DNA of 64,000 nt from Nereocystis luetkeana (Eukaryota; Sar; Phaeophyceae; Laminariales; Laminariaceae): positions 1,116,001-1,180,000 of the forward strand of contig JARUPZ010000021.1 in assembly GCA_031213475.1 (NCBI GenBank). The letters are read 5' to 3'. The notes under the pieces are model-generated. The model saw only the letters and a list, made by a program, of their open reading frames with translations. It had not been told where the DNA came from and did no database searches. Every line of letters starts with the position of its first letter. The first letter of the stretch is position 1. The position numbers were made by a program, and so were the translations under genes. Of the stretch, positions 1 to 11,595 are shown in pieces.

Positions 1-699
1 CGCGGTCAGTTCCACATCGGTCATTGGTCAACGGTCGGTGGTTGGACTTTCAACGATCAACCTCCACACGCACAAAAAAAGGCAGGCGAGAGCAGGAAGA
101 AGCGTCAAGACATTCTGTAACATTCGAACAAAAAAAATGAAGGCAAAAATAACAAGTTGGCGGGGAAATTATTTATACCCGGATCCCGACTCTCTGAGGG
201 GACGCATGTACCATAGAACATGGGGCGGCGGGTCCTCTTTGAGGAACCGAATGCCATGGTGGGTGACTTCGACAAGGAGGAAGGAAGAGGGGAGAGGAAC
301 GGTGGGGTAGCGGGTGGGAGTCTAGCGGGATCGGTTTTGGGGCCCTCGACAACACAACCTCTGATCTGAATCCAGGTTACCGGTACACTCACAGATGGGA
401 TAGATGGAGACTGCTGTACGTGTACTATTAATACTACCACGTTTGCGTACATAAACGGTGGTGGCTGTTTAGGAAGACGGGCGTAGCAATTGTTAGGCCG
501 GTCCATGTCGGTGGCCGGAAGGCGCGAGAGGAAAGGACAGACAACAAAACGAGAGTCAACGAGAACCGCACAACAAAAAGTGACACGTGTGCTGCATACA
601 AATAGTGGAACAACCCTTAACCTATTAATCCCGATCGTATATTCTATCGATGGCAGTACGGTGAAGGATGGGATGTGGTGGAGGAAGAGGGGACAGGGG
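1..699. other. No gene recognised
   Basis: I see no conserved protein, RNA gene or repeat family in this stretch. Open frames on both strands are low-complexity and show no splice-site context. One TATTAATA motif lies at 425-432. Confidence 0.5.
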
Positions 700-860
700 G
701 GGGGGTACTCATGTGCTGCTTGCCTCAATCCTTTGATCACTGACCACGCATCCCTTTCGACATGGAGCATTTCCTACTCGTAATGGAGACACCTCCAACA
801 GTTGGGCGCTCAGTACGTTGTTTTCCATCTGTTACGTGCGTATACATTTTTGCTAATAGT
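700..860 (-). repeat. C-tail family B retroposon fragment
   Basis: A G run followed by GTACTCATGTGCTGCTTG and then by a body containing GACCACGCATCCC and ACACCTCCAACAGTTGGGC. The same order is found at 29.85, 31.37 and 39.14 kb. Read on the minus strand the unit ends in GAGTAC plus a C run. The copy is cut at the end away from the C run, which fits a 5'-truncated retroposon. Confidence 0.6.
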
Positions 861-1633
861 AGTGCCCCCTTCGCAGGAGGGATGGAGAGAGGGAGGGAGG
901 GGAAAAGAAGTCGCGATAGAGGAAAAGGAATCAGGGAGAGTGGACGGGATAAATACCCTCACATGGGCCATCATCACGAACGCAAACAGAAACGAGAGGC
1001 AAGCCAGAACATAACCCCCGAACAACGAGAGAGGAAGAAAAAAACGTCACACCATCACCTATATTAACAAGGCACCCGGGGGCTCAGTAAATCAGGAGAT
1101 TTGTCAAGCAAGGCAAAATGTGTGCTGCCAAGCGTGGACCACACTAAAACCTACACGTATCAGATGCCACCCTACAATCCGCCGGAAACAAACACGATGC
1201 GATGTGATATATATGTATGTGGTACACAAAGCGGGCCAAGAAAACGCAGCGAAAATAACACCCGAATGTCGGTCAAGTGGTCAAGAACTACCAACTACGC
1301 CAACATATTGAAAATAGTGCGATAACTGGACGTACTGCTGCTGTTGTATTTCATGCTGTGCAATAATACTGCTGTCATGTGGCGCATAAGCCAGCCATAC
1401 ACACTACACCTCGAGCTATTCATAGTCTACGTACACGAACATCTCCAATCTCAGAAACCTTGTGTCCCCGCAGCCGCCCCTGCTGCTACACAAGATTTCT
1501 GCGCTGCCGCTGCTGTGCCGTTAAATATAACACGAACGACATCTGTATCACCCATGGTGCATGCAAACATGCAAACCAATAAAGAGGCTGTCGGCAACTG
1601 AATCGCGGTTCGAAACTCACCGCTTTCGATTCT
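861..1633. other. No gene recognised
   Basis: Purine-rich and CAG-containing sequence. No frame resembles a known protein and no member of the dispersed families of this window was seen. Confidence 0.45.
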
Positions 1634-1797
1634 TAAGGTAAACCATGCCGCTCGACTTGTGGCTAAAGCAGTACCGCGCCAGGAAGCCATCGAAGCCGTA
1701 CGTGGAGAGCTTGGTGCAGTTAGACACGACGCACTGTTGTCGTTTGTACGGTCAGCCGTCATCGCCATCACGATTCATTGATGTTGTCGACAAAATG
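1634..1797 (+). CDS. Coding-like exon, unrecognised
   Basis: After a possible acceptor (TTCTTAAG) a frame beginning VNHAARLVAKAVP runs for about 48 residues to a stop. It is alternately charged and hydrophobic, like a helical protein, and lacks the homopolymers of its surroundings. I recognise no family. A second frame over the same bases runs on into a (CAC)n histidine stretch and is less convincing. No flanking exon could be joined to it, so this may be chance or a decayed gene piece. Confidence 0.18.
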
Positions 1798-2024
1798 AAG
1801 AAAACCCATCGTGATGGCCATGATTCCATTCATGTCGCAGAAGCCGCACCAGACCACCACCACCACCACCACCACCAGAAGCAGCGACAACAAGAAGCAG
1901 CAGTAGCAACAACAGCGGCAAAGTTGACTTGGGAGGGGACAAGTGACGATGACATCCGCGGCGAATACAGGAACTGCCACTGCTTGTTCGGCGAACGACA
2001 CAAACTATTAATAGTGTCCGAGTT

Positions 2025-2150
2025 ACAATGCAAGGCGTCGTACGACAGCACGGGCGCAACATGCTGACGCTGCTCTGCGAGAAATGTTGAAAACACCAAA
2101 GCTGTCACTGCTTTCGTCGCTAGCTTCAACACCCAGAGGGGTTAAGCACT
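2025..2150 (+). repeat. Dispersed repeat, partner at 42545-42700
   Basis: Both copies share CACGGGCGCAACATG, then a diverged middle, then an end reading AACACC...GTCGCTA...AAC(A)CCC...AGGGGTTA. In one frame the two tails give similar peptides (ENTKAVTAFVASFNTQRG here, DNTNVIVVVVAILNPQRG there). This hints that the repeat is the 3' end of something that once coded for protein. The family is unknown. Confidence 0.4.
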
Positions 2151-2159
2151 ATTAATACC

Positions 2160-4560
2160 AGTGGTAGCAAACAGTACTCGTACGAGTAGCGGAAGACATC
2201 AAGCCGAGCAAGAGCAACACCAGAGCAGAGTAAGCAAGCGGTGCAGGCAAAAATTCGCGGAATTCATTTTGCGGTTATTTGTACCCCCCGCGAAACCCAA
2301 TCGATCGAACCATCGTCATCATCCAACATCGTGAGGAATTTTCGAACCGCCGAACGTATAGCCCGAGGGCGGCGAGAGGCCATCTGGTTGCATGCAATGC
2401 AGCCATTAGCAGTCATGGTAAGCGAAAGGTCGCGGGAGGAAGAAAAATGCGGCTTGGCGGCACGTATCAAATCGCCCGTCGTATGGCGATATGGGGCTCT
2501 ATTAATAGAATCAAGTCGAAGTTTCCGGGGGGAGAGAACAATATTTTAAAGCGAAAAAAAAACGTGTTGTGGTCCGTGAAACCATCGTCGGCCCGGGGTA
2601 CCGTGTTTCACGATTTTTCGCGGAATTTCACTTGTCCCACGCAAGCATTTCGGTTTTAGGTCGTACGGTCAAGTCACGCGATATAGGTAGGGGGAAGGAG
2701 GCCGCTTGCTTCTCTCTGCCTCTGGCTCATTGATGACTGATGACCCTCCTTCGTGAAAAATACGAGAATATGAGCAGGTTGAAGGAAGGGATGCATCACT
2801 GCTGCTGCTGTTGATTGTACATGCAAGTATGTGGCAGACCGGACTGCTGCTATGAAATTAGTCTGGTCGGAATCACACAGCGGTGCCTTCAAGACTATGT
2901 ACTGAAGTACGTGCGTGCAAGCCAAGCAAATCACAACTCGCGCCCCCCGCTAATTATTATAACGCGATTTTATGCGCCGGCCAACCTCTATTATCTTGAT
3001 TTAAAACTGGCTCATAGTCACGTGACTGCATTGTTTCCAGAATATTGTTGTGTGATGCGGCTTCCAAGAAAAAAGTTGATTCCACAATAGAGAGAGGCCT
3101 GGCCTTTTTGTCTCTACAGTTTTATTTTTATTTTTCGCATTCGCATTTTTCAGATTTTTTTCTTTTTTTGGCATGGAAAATGCAGATATCGAGTACGAAC
3201 GTAATTTTTTGTCCGCGTTTTTTTTTCGAGTTTCGCCAATTGCCAACCCAGCACTGCAAGTATGTACGTACGTGTATGTAGAGCACAGCGACTGGAGACA
3301 ACAGCAGCCTGGGCGGAAATAGCAACAACACCTTCAGCAAACCACTGCTGCTTTTCCTGCTATCCGATCTCATCTCGTTTAAAGACCCCTGGCACAAAGC
3401 AAAGCTACTACCAGGTATTAATATTATGAATACTGCTGTACTGGGCTGTATGTTGCAGACAGTAAAACAATCATTTATACCTGACAATACCTGGTACCAG
3501 TATTCAGTAAGGGGATGGAGATGATGGTGACGACGATGATGATACTACAATGACGATGCCCGCAGGTTAGATGCAGCACAGCAGCGCAGCAGCAGCAGTT
3601 CCGTTCAGGTCAGCATGTTCATATCGCAGGTCGCCGCCAGACTACGGCAACCACGCGCTCTCTTATGTATAAAAAGTACGTGAAAATCGTACTCGTACAA
3701 TGATGCTACAGGTACTAATCTGGATAATAAACGGAACACAATAGAGTGGGTATATAGCCCCGGGACGATTGCTCGACCACCACTAGCCCGACCTCGGGAC
3801 GGGCAGCCATATGGTGTCCTGAACTCCGGGCTACATACCTGTACCACAACAACAAAAATAATAAAAGAGAACCAACACCTAAACGGTTTGGGGTTCGCGA
3901 TTCCCATAGTCCAGGCGCAAGGCGTGCGGACACCAGACGGAGACAGCACCAACAAGACATCCAAGCTCTCTTGGGCAACTAAATTGCCCGTAGTTGCTCG
4001 TGTGCTGCCATGCGCCCCGCGGGAAAAAATGAAGAAAAAAAAAAAGTCCAGAGGATGATGCTTGCACGTGCATCAAAATCAAGCAGCAGCACAAGAGCAT
4101 CACACCCATACTATACCTGGTACTATTTTATTGAATACCACGGTACTCTGGCACAAAAATATACAAAACCAACAACGGCCTGATTTTCGGCTCTCTTTTT
4201 TAGGCGGTGCTGGTTCGAGGCTAGCTTCGGGGCTAGCGCTACGTCCCGTTGCCAGCCTGGGCATGGGCACGCCATGGAGGGCAGGAACCAACCATTACCG
4301 AGGGAGGGGGTGGGTGTGGGCTAACGAGCGGTACATGCAAGGCACAGCATGTACCGCCCTAGACAGCGGTATACGGCGGCGGGGATGGTGTTAGGTGGGT
4401 TTGGACCTGAGCGGTATCGTGCCGATGGTTGGGTGTGAAAATGTGACAAAATTTGTGATATACGCCGACGCACAAACTCTCTCTGTTTGTCCATCATCTT
4501 TCCTCTCTGCACTACAGTAGATGATGAGAGCAGCAGCAGCGGCAGCTCCTGTATCACATT
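2160..4560. other. No gene recognised
   Basis: Intergenic-looking sequence with A/T runs, CAG/CTG microsatellites, and scattered TATTAATA (2500-2507, 3416-3423) and TACCAGGTA-type motifs. No frame shows a conserved domain. Confidence 0.45.
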
Positions 4561-4756
4561 AGCAGTCAGGTCGTGCAAGACCAATAGGCCCACTCGGACC
4601 GAGGGGACTGGATCGTAGTCGACCCACGCTCCCTAGAAACGGCCGGAGATGCGTGCTGTATATTCTGGGTGTTGTCGGTGGAGCGGCGGCGGCAGTGCGA
4701 AAGAGTTCGGCCGAGGGACGAGGCAAAGCCTGATTGATGGCCTTCCCAGTGCGCGG

Positions 4757-4787
4757 TACAACAACAACGACAACAACAACAACGAAC
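4757..4787 (+). repeat. (CAA)n microsatellite
   Basis: Short CAA/CGA-rich run just downstream of the EsV-1-7 exon. On the minus strand it would add a cysteine-rich tail to the open frame, which is an artefact of the repeat. Confidence 0.6.
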
Positions 4788-4838
4788 GCTATCTGTATTG
4801 AGATGTGGGGGTAAATGCTTTCTTGCTACTTCACCGAC

Positions 4839-5206
4839 CTGGCTTCTCCGCTTCATTAGGTCCACCATGCCGTCGAGCTTGTGTGCGGCGCAAGCCCGGG
4901 CCACCGCGCCGTCGAACCCGAACGTCCTTCGCGCGTTGCAGTCCGCGTGCTCGCAGCGCAGAGCGACAATCTGCTCCATGACCGGGGTCGCGTGCTCGCT
5001 GCATAGGGTCGGTCCCTCCCCGATGTAACCCATACCCGGGACATTCGTGCAGCCCTCCTGCCCGCAGCGCAGGCACTTGAGCACGTCTATCGTGTCGTGG
5101 ATATCCGGCTCGCCCCCGCCCGTGTTGTCCATCTCGCCCACCTTGCCCAGAGCTCCTCCTAGCTTCAGATCCCCTCCGAGCGAGCTGAAGCGCCGAGATT
5201 TTTTGG
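4839..5206 (-). CDS. EsV-1-7 domain protein, exon
   Basis: The frame carries two EsV-1-7 cysteine-histidine repeats of the form C-x4-C-x15-C-x2-H. The first has CGQEGC ... CSEH. The second has CEHADC ... CAAHKLDGMVDL, the typical ending of this repeat. The domain is named after gene 7 of Ectocarpus virus EsV-1 and is greatly expanded in brown algae, where the developmental regulator IMMEDIATE UPRIGHT belongs to it. The biochemical role is unknown; the pattern suggests a small metal-binding fold. An upstream in-frame stop and the lack of an ATG make this an internal exon. The best acceptor is GGTGTCAG at 5207-5214. The best donor is CCAG/GTCGGT at 4838, beyond which the frame enters a (GTT)n microsatellite. 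Most family members carry several repeats, so other exons are probably missing here, or the locus is a fragment. No partner exon was identified. Confidence 0.75.
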
Positions 5207-5239
5207 CTGACACCAAGCGCAACCTCTTTATTTTTTAGG

Positions 5240-7920
5240 ACAAGCCAGAGCGAGGGCCAAAGCTCGATCGCCCGCGACGAGCCAGGGGGCGAGGCAAGGA
5301 AATGGATCGAGGATACAGGGGGATCCCTCCGCAGGCGTGAGATCCCTCGCTTCCAACTTTCAAACCACGGCAAGGCTGCCTCTTTGGGGGAACAGCGTAA
5401 CAGCCTCCTCTTTCTGACTTTTGGTGATAGCCGCTCGTGTCGCGACAAAGCAAAAGTAGTCTACTTTCCTGCTTGGCAGGTGGCGTGGTTTAGGCCGACG
5501 AAAAATCTCTCTCTCGCCTCCCTCCCCGCGCTATTTTTTTGACTTGCAGAAATCTGAGCAAAAAATGATCCGAAAAATGGATGGACTCTTTCATTCCAAG
5601 TCGTTCTTCCCTAGGAAAAGTTAAATTTGCCCATTTTTTCGCGTTTTTGCTTCCGTCCCCTATTTGGTCTGAAAGAACAGCTTTGTAGGAGCAATTTTTT
5701 GGAAGACCTTTGACAATGTGCTGCGGTGGTACGCCCGCCCGCACACAACAACCTCGCCGCGGGCGATAAAAATGCGAATTGCAAAGAGGGGAAGAGCAGA
5801 GGCAAGGAGCTGCAACGTACGGTGGGAACATACAGCAGCTGTTCAGGCCCGCCGCTCTCCCCGCTGCTCATTGATGGCCATGCAGCATGCAGCACTGGGG
5901 TTGGCTTTGGTTGGTCAGTCAGTATTTGTTTTTTGCGTATATATTTTGCACGACTTGTTGCATGGAGAAATTAAAAAAATTGCACAAATTGTTGCTACAA
6001 GATACGGAACAGCAGCAGCAATTATGGTGCCATAGCAGCAGCACAGCAGCGGCGGCGGCGAAAGCAGTCCCTACAGCAGTAGTGACACGAAGTGTTTAAG
6101 TACGCAGTAGTTAGCGGTAGCAGCAGTAGCTGGTAGAAGTAACCCCGTGATCATCATCGTAAAATAGAACGTTTTTGCGAAGCGCAATTTTTTTAAAAAA
6201 TCGCTCGTAGAGATGACTTCAGAGGTATCCACACACGATGGTTGACCGTTGGATCACTGCCCGGCTGTTAGATGTCAAATAGAGAGGTTAAATAGCCCAC
6301 ATGGCGGGAAATAATATCACTGCTCCAAGATTATTGATACGCACACTGTAGGCAGTACAATAAGGAAAATATACACGTATCCCCTGCCACGAATTATTTG
6401 CCATTTTTCAGCCAAGTCAGCTGAAGCCAGAAGTAGAAAAGTTAAAGTTGGTGCAGGCGCACAGCCCAGAGCACCACCGCAGCAGCAGCAGTATTTATTT
6501 TTGCTCATTCGTTCAACAATGTTCGGAAATGTAAGGCCCCTTTGGATTCTAATATAAAAATAAAAACGATATCTATATTTACGGACGTGTACATTGTGTA
6601 GTGACAGCAGCTGCAGTAGTAGTATAGTATCCATTCGTGGACATTTTTTTTACAAAAACAGGAAGTTGCTCATACCAACATGGTCCACAGCAGCAGTAGT
6701 CCCACCTGAAAATATATACCGGCTGCTGTACATAAAACAACGACAGACGAAGCCAGCCGGCCATGATAATCAGAGGAGATCCGACAATGTCTGCTTGTTG
6801 TTTTGCGGCCGCCTCGTTTTTGTTGGTGCTGTGATTTACTCACACAAAAAGAACGTACCAGGTCCACATAGACTCTCCACATAGCAGTATTTTATAGCGT
6901 AATATTTTATTTGCTCGCGACCCGGTGTAGGAAGGACTGATGATTGGAGTCGCACACGACAGGCACTACAGGTAGGTACAGCAGAACAGCAGTGCGAATG
7001 ATTTTGATATCATATAATGCATGTCTATCACGACATGTCGTATCGTCATCGTCACTCGTACGCTGCATACGTACGTGCATGAACTTTTTTCCATTGATAC
7101 GCGTACATCACAAGGAGAGGGAGTAGGGGGGGGGCGTTATTTGTTTCCCTGTACCACTGATACTGGCTGTACGCACGACGTCGTATACGCACACGGCACG
7201 CAGCGCCACCCTGCACCAGCAGCACCACTCACCACTCACCACAATACCACCACAACACCATACTACAACAAAGTATGCAGCCCACGGCGACATAAAGAAA
7301 GGTGCGGGCATAGTACCGTTTTTGCATACTTTTTTTGACGATTGAAGCATTCATGCGTAAATAAATGTTGTGCTTGGCTCGAGGGCCTTCTCTGTCCCGA
7401 CAAGAGGGGGAGAGGGAGTAAAAAGCAAAAGGCAGCAGCAGCAGCAGCAAGCAGCAGCAGCAGCCGGAGCAGAAGAACCACTCGGCAGGTCGCCAGTCGC
7501 CAGTAGCAAACAATTTCATTGAAGCCGTGCGTCAAATTTTCATTTTTCTCGGGACAAAATTGTGCGGGGGGCTTCAAGAAGACCAAAACTTCATAAAATG
7601 TACCAGGTAACAATTTTGAGTTTTGTAAGAGGAACGGTCGGTCGCGGGTGGAGAGGGGAGACACGAACATTTCATCAATATTTATTTCATCGCCTCCTTC
7701 ATGCTGTCTGCCTGTGTCTGCTGTCTGCTGTCCATCTCTGCTGCCTGCTGTCCCCAATTATCCCACCCCCCCACTTTCTCTTCACATAATACCAGGTACC
7801 ACCCCAGTACCCCAGTACAGGTATCAGGGACATTTTCCAGCGGTATTATTGTAATAGTTGCCTGGCACCCCAAACAATTAACTAGAACGTGATGAGAAGG
7901 AAGGAGCAAAGACAGCAAAA
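5240..7920. other. No gene recognised
   Basis: GC-rich up to about 5.5 kb, then mixed. It contains CAG/CTG microsatellites (for example 7433-7465) and several TACCAGGTA-type motifs near 7.6 and 7.8 kb. The GC-rich part at 5.24-5.45 kb lies upstream of the EsV-1-7 exon and could hold more of that gene, but I could not find a second cysteine repeat in any frame. Confidence 0.4.
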
Positions 7921-7924
7921 AATG

Positions 7925-8080
7925 GAGTAGACAAGCCGAAAGTTGGCACAGAAGGGAGATAGACTTGGTGCATGGGTTTCCTTTTGTTTCCGAGGTTTTC
8001 TTCTTTCGGGAAAGTTATGAGTGATCCATGTTGAAGATCATGCTGCACATTGATTGTCGGATGGCAAGAGAAATAATAAA
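7925..8080 (+). repeat. AAT-tailed dispersed repeat
   Basis: Unit beginning GAGTAGACAAGCCGAAAG, passing through GTTTCCGAGGTTTTC and TTATGAGTGATCCATG, and ending TCGGATGGCAAGAGAAATAATAA. Other copies lie at 23.17 (minus), 23.84, 24.35, 28.22, 32.81 (minus), 33.9, 37.9 and 38.76 kb. The constant 3' end followed by a variable AAT-rich tail is typical of non-LTR retroposons, but no coding part is present. Confidence 0.65.
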
Positions 8081-8122
8081 CAATTCACATTACGCACGTA
8101 CAGAAACAATGTGCAGTCGGAA

Positions 8123-8467
8123 GCCGGTCGCCCCGGTGGTTCAAGTGGTTAATCTCGAATTCTACTTGTTTGAGTCCTGGGTTCGAGCCCCAGGAGGGTC
8201 GGACTTTGACTTTATTTGCAAAAATAAAAAAAGGGATTCAATTGTTGAGAGCGCCTTGCAGCGTGGGTAGGCACAATTCGATGCGAGTCGACGAGGGAAG
8301 AAAAAGGCTGAAATCTTTTCGCGATAAAAATGAAGGCACGTACCGTAGCGGGAAGGGGGGAGAAGAGCCTGCTATGTGACCCCGGATCTGAGTTACGAGT
8401 TGGAAGGAGAGAGAGAAGAAGATGTGCGAAGATAATGAATGGGATGAGAAAAAAAAAAAAGAAAAAA
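8123..8467 (+). mobile_element. tRNA-derived SINE, full length
   Basis: The head resembles a tRNA gene, with an A-box-like TGGTTCAAGTGG (8137-8148) and a B box GGTTCGAGCCC (8180-8190) inside a stem CCTGG...CCAGG. A unique body of about 260 bp follows, then an A-rich tail. The copy is flanked by the 7-bp direct repeat GTCGGAA (8116-8122 and 8468-8474), a likely target site duplication. Related copies are at 14.08 (minus), 17.27, 32.18 (fragment), 54.69 (minus, diverged) and 56.23 kb (5'-truncated). SINEs of this type are copied by the machinery of a partner LINE, none of which is in the window. Confidence 0.88.
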
Positions 8468-8629
8468 GTCGGAATTACGTACTCTACTGCGTACGTGAGC
8501 ATAATGACGGAAATACGGGGGATGAATGAGTACCATCCCTGGGAGGGGATATACGCAAATTACGTGCCCAGGGTTTACATGGCTTTTATCACCACCTTCA
8601 TCCCTCAACCTCAACTCGTACAAGTACTG

Positions 8630-8770
8630 CTTTGAATGAGGCTGGAAAACCCGGTATTTATCTGGTCGGAAATATAAGCCTGATTTGAGAATAGCGAAAG
8701 TGGTACTTTAAGGACTATGAATCAGAGGTCATGCTTTCGAGCCCCAGGGAGCTCACCTGTTCACCTTTTG
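8630..8770 (+). repeat. Repeat module R7, partial
   Basis: Begins with AATGAGGCTGGAAAACCCGG, the lead-in sequence of a unit seen more completely at 11.33, 11.82 and 12.59 kb. The remainder is diverged. Confidence 0.4.
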
Positions 8771-9199
8771 TTTTTCACAAAACAAAAAAAGTTCCATTTT
8801 GTTTTTTGTGTGTATTCACTCACAACATGAGTACACCTCGGACCAACATTTGTATTTCCACCGGTTGAAGGGCAATTCAATATTACAATGATCCCAAAGG
8901 CAGTTATTTACATGGGCAAAAGGACCTAAAAAACCATAGTAGAACCAAGTGTAAAAAAACTCGAATTTTAGCGCCTGTACGAGCTCCGTAAAAACACAAA
9001 TATTCCTGACCGGGAAAATGGCGCAAAATTGCGCGAAATAGGGGGGGGACGATAACTGAACATCCCCGGGCCTACCAATGGATTCCTCGATAACATGGCC
9101 TCTCTGGATGGTGTTACGTACGATTGTAAAGGACTCGTAGGTTTGTGATGAACTCTATCGCTTAATTTGCAAATCAGGCTTATATTTCGGTTTTTCCAA

Positions 9200-9475
9200 A
9201 TCAGGCTTATATTTTCGACCGGACTGGTACCTGGTACCTGGGAGGCGTATCTGAGATGGAAAACCAGGGGTTTTCCCAGCGAGGCACGAACCTTGCTCTC
9301 AGTCTCCCCGTGTACCGTGTACGAAAGGAATACAACTGCTGCTGCTCTTATTCCACCTCCTAGCCTACAAGAGTACCAACGAGCACCTGCTCAGTAGGCA
9401 ACCCTGTGTAGGGATACACAGTACAAAGTGTCCCGACCTTGACATATTAACAAATGGCGTCGTCGGCAGGACGAC
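9200..9475 (+). repeat. Repeat module R7
   Basis: Carries GGAGGCGTATCTGAGATGGAAAACC, CAGCGAGGCACGA, GTACCAACGAGCACC and GTGTCCCGACCTTGA in that order. The same order recurs at 11328-11595, 11816-12100 and, interrupted by another insertion, at 12590-12670 plus 13630-13835. The element type is unknown; I saw no terminal inverted repeats. Confidence 0.6.
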
Positions 9476-9609
9476 GCCCGACAGAATTGATGCGCCGTCC
9501 CGCCCTTGGGCCGTGGCCCGCGCACGCCCAGGTCCTCCCTGGGAGTATTCGACCTGTTTTTTTTTACGCCTGCTGATCACAGTCTCGAGGTTTTGGCTGT
9601 CGCACCTAT

Positions 9610-10070
9610 TTAATGGTAGTATTGACCCCTCTCTCTCGCTGTCAGAACACGGCCCCTACCTCGTCGGGGGCACCATTCATTCCCCTCGGCAGCGCCTCTT
9701 TTACAGCCAAAACCGCGATTCACAGCGGAGCTGGCGTTCTCGCACCTAGGACGCTGGCGGCAGCTGAAGCTGCTTACTTCGCCGCGATCGCCCGGTTTCT
9801 CATGGTCTTCTCCGAGGTGGCCCCGAAGGCTTGGGCCCTCGGTCAAGACCCGCTCGGACGCGCCGACGAACAGCCGATGCCGCTGGCACCACGCCGCCTG
9901 CTGTTGATTATGGCTTCGGGCCCGGCGGGGCCCCTAGGCCATCCGTCCGGCAACCTATCCCCCCGCCGCGAGTCCTGCGGCCGCGACCGCCCGCATCCCG
10001 TTGTCACCCGAAGCGGCCTGGACAAGACTGTCCTCCCGTTTCCCCCCCGGCACTTGCCTTTATTTTATTT
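9610..10070 (+). other. GC-rich open stretch, possible exon
   Basis: The GC content jumps relative to both flanks and a plus-strand frame stays open for about 150 residues (9613-10062). It contains AAAEAAYFAAIARF followed closely by VFSEVAPKAWALG. The second piece resembles the conserved loop of CNNM/CorC-type (DUF21) membrane proteins, but in that family the two motifs lie much farther apart. I treat the match as weak. It could be a captured or decayed gene piece inside the R7 repeat field. Confidence 0.2.
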
Positions 10071-10483
10071 TTCAACGTATTTACGTGTGCCCTTTAGCAG
10101 GATCTACACTTGTACGACACGTTTTTTCTTTCTTTCGATTTGCTTTCTTGTTTCTTTTGTTTTCACTCTTTCATCGAATGTGTATCCCGTGGCTGTCGTA
10201 TCCAGTACGATGACATGACATTGGATTGTCTACTTTGCTTATTGCATAACAACATGTAGTATCTCTGTGGCGTAGTTTTTTAACACAGTTTGTCTAGGAT
10301 TGAAGAATCGGCACGGACACGGGGTGTCGTGTGTCCGACGGGTAGAAAGAAAGGTTTTATTGTGAAGAACACACCCACATTGTTCGGTTCTATACACTGC
10401 TGTCGTCGTGCTGCAGCGGGGTTTCTACTGAGATATGGAGGCATTTTTATACCGGCGAAAAATACGGTCACGTACGGCTGAAT

Positions 10484-11160
10484 AGCTGAATATTATGGGA
10501 GCCGAAACCGGAAAACAGAACAGGATGTCCCCTTTGTGGTTTTGATTGAAACTCACACAGCCGATGGGAGATATTATTTGGTACCAGTATGCCGCAGAAG
10601 GAAAAAGTTGCACTTTCAATACATAACAACCACCGCCGACGATTTTTCGCCTCACAAGGCACGAGATGACGCCAAACCTTCGAGGCTGTATGCTCCACTG
10701 CTCTGAGAGTTTACGCTACGAAGTTTGAGGGTCCTAAATTTCTTTCCGTCTGAAAAAACCCGGCCAGAAATAGGTCAGGCTCTCATGTCTCGAGCGAGAA
10801 CTCCGGCCACGCAGCATCAACGACCACCCAGTTCGTCTGAAAAAACGGCCAGAAATGGGTCAGGCTCTCACGTCTCGAGCGATAACTCCGGCTACACAGC
10901 ATCAACAACCCTCAAACTTGGAAGCGAGCACTCCGAGAGCAATGGGGCATACGGCCTCGAAGGTCCGACGTCATATCGTGCCCTGTGAGGCGAGGAATGG
11001 CGGCGGCGGCAGGTGCTGTGTGTTGAAAGCACAGGTTTTTATGTTTGGGCAGTGATCGGAAATGGCTCATGTCTACCGACGGCACTACCCTGGGGTTTTT
11101 ACACGATGAAGGGAAAACCTGTCTTGTTTTCCGGTTTCGGCTTCCCATGTTATTCAGCCT
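10484..11160. mobile_element. Fold-back element with ~250 bp arms
   Basis: The left arm (about 10484-10734) and right arm (about 10905-11160) are reverse complements. For example GCCGAAACCGGAAAAC on the left matches GTTTTCCGGTTTCGGC on the right, and GCCTCACAAGGCACGA matches TCGTGCCCTGTGAGGC. The loop holds two tandem units starting CGTCTGAAAAAAC (about 10745-10831 and 10835-10910). Arms this long with no coding sequence suggest a non-autonomous DNA transposon or Foldback-like element. Confidence 0.75.
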
Positions 11161-11189
11161 AGTAAGTGGAGTTGTTATGGTATTGCTTT

Positions 11190-11335
11190 ATATCGGCTTC
11201 GTAATCTTGCCGTTCAGAGGTATGGGAGTGGGTTTTGAGGAGCCGCATCTTCGACCCATGTTCTAGCTCTTGAAATCGACTTTTTCCCTGAATTTCCCAT
11301 ATTTCTGCGTGCACGGCTCATCAGAGTGGGCTGGT
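11190..11335 (+). repeat. Repeat module R7, leader part
   Basis: GTTCAGAGGTATGGGAGTGG ... GGAGCCGCATCTTCGACCC ... GGCTCATCAGAGTGGGCT. It recurs at 12470-12600 and, diverged, at 13086-13225, each time upstream of an R7 unit or its remnant. Confidence 0.6.
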
Positions 11336-11595
11336 GTTATGGTACTGCCTGAATGAAGCCGAAATGCCTGGGTCCAGGTATTGGGATCGTATTTGTGGCA
11401 CCTTAGATGGAAAACCAGTAGTTTGCCAGCGAGGCACGAGCCTTGCTCTCAGTTTCTCATCGTGCTCGAAAGGAACAGAGCTGCTCTTCTTCTGTCTCTT
11501 AAAGTTTCAACATACACGTGAGTACCAACGAGCACCTGCTCAATAGGGAAACCTCACTAGGGATGCAAAGTGTGTCGACCTTGAAGTTGACATAA
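11328..11595 (+). repeat. Repeat module R7
   Basis: Full unit from GGTGTTATGGTACTGCC through AGATGGAAAACCAG and CAGCGAGGCACGAG to TGTGTCGACCTTGA. Confidence 0.65.

Noticed and set aside
1-770. 221-residue minus-strand gene at the left edge (105-770)
   Set aside because: Low-complexity proline/serine content, overlap with a C-tail B fragment and no conserved motif.
8130-8203. tRNA gene at the SINE head
   Set aside because: The A and B boxes are present but no credible cloverleaf or anticodon arm forms. The same head recurs with an attached body and A tail, so it is a SINE promoter.
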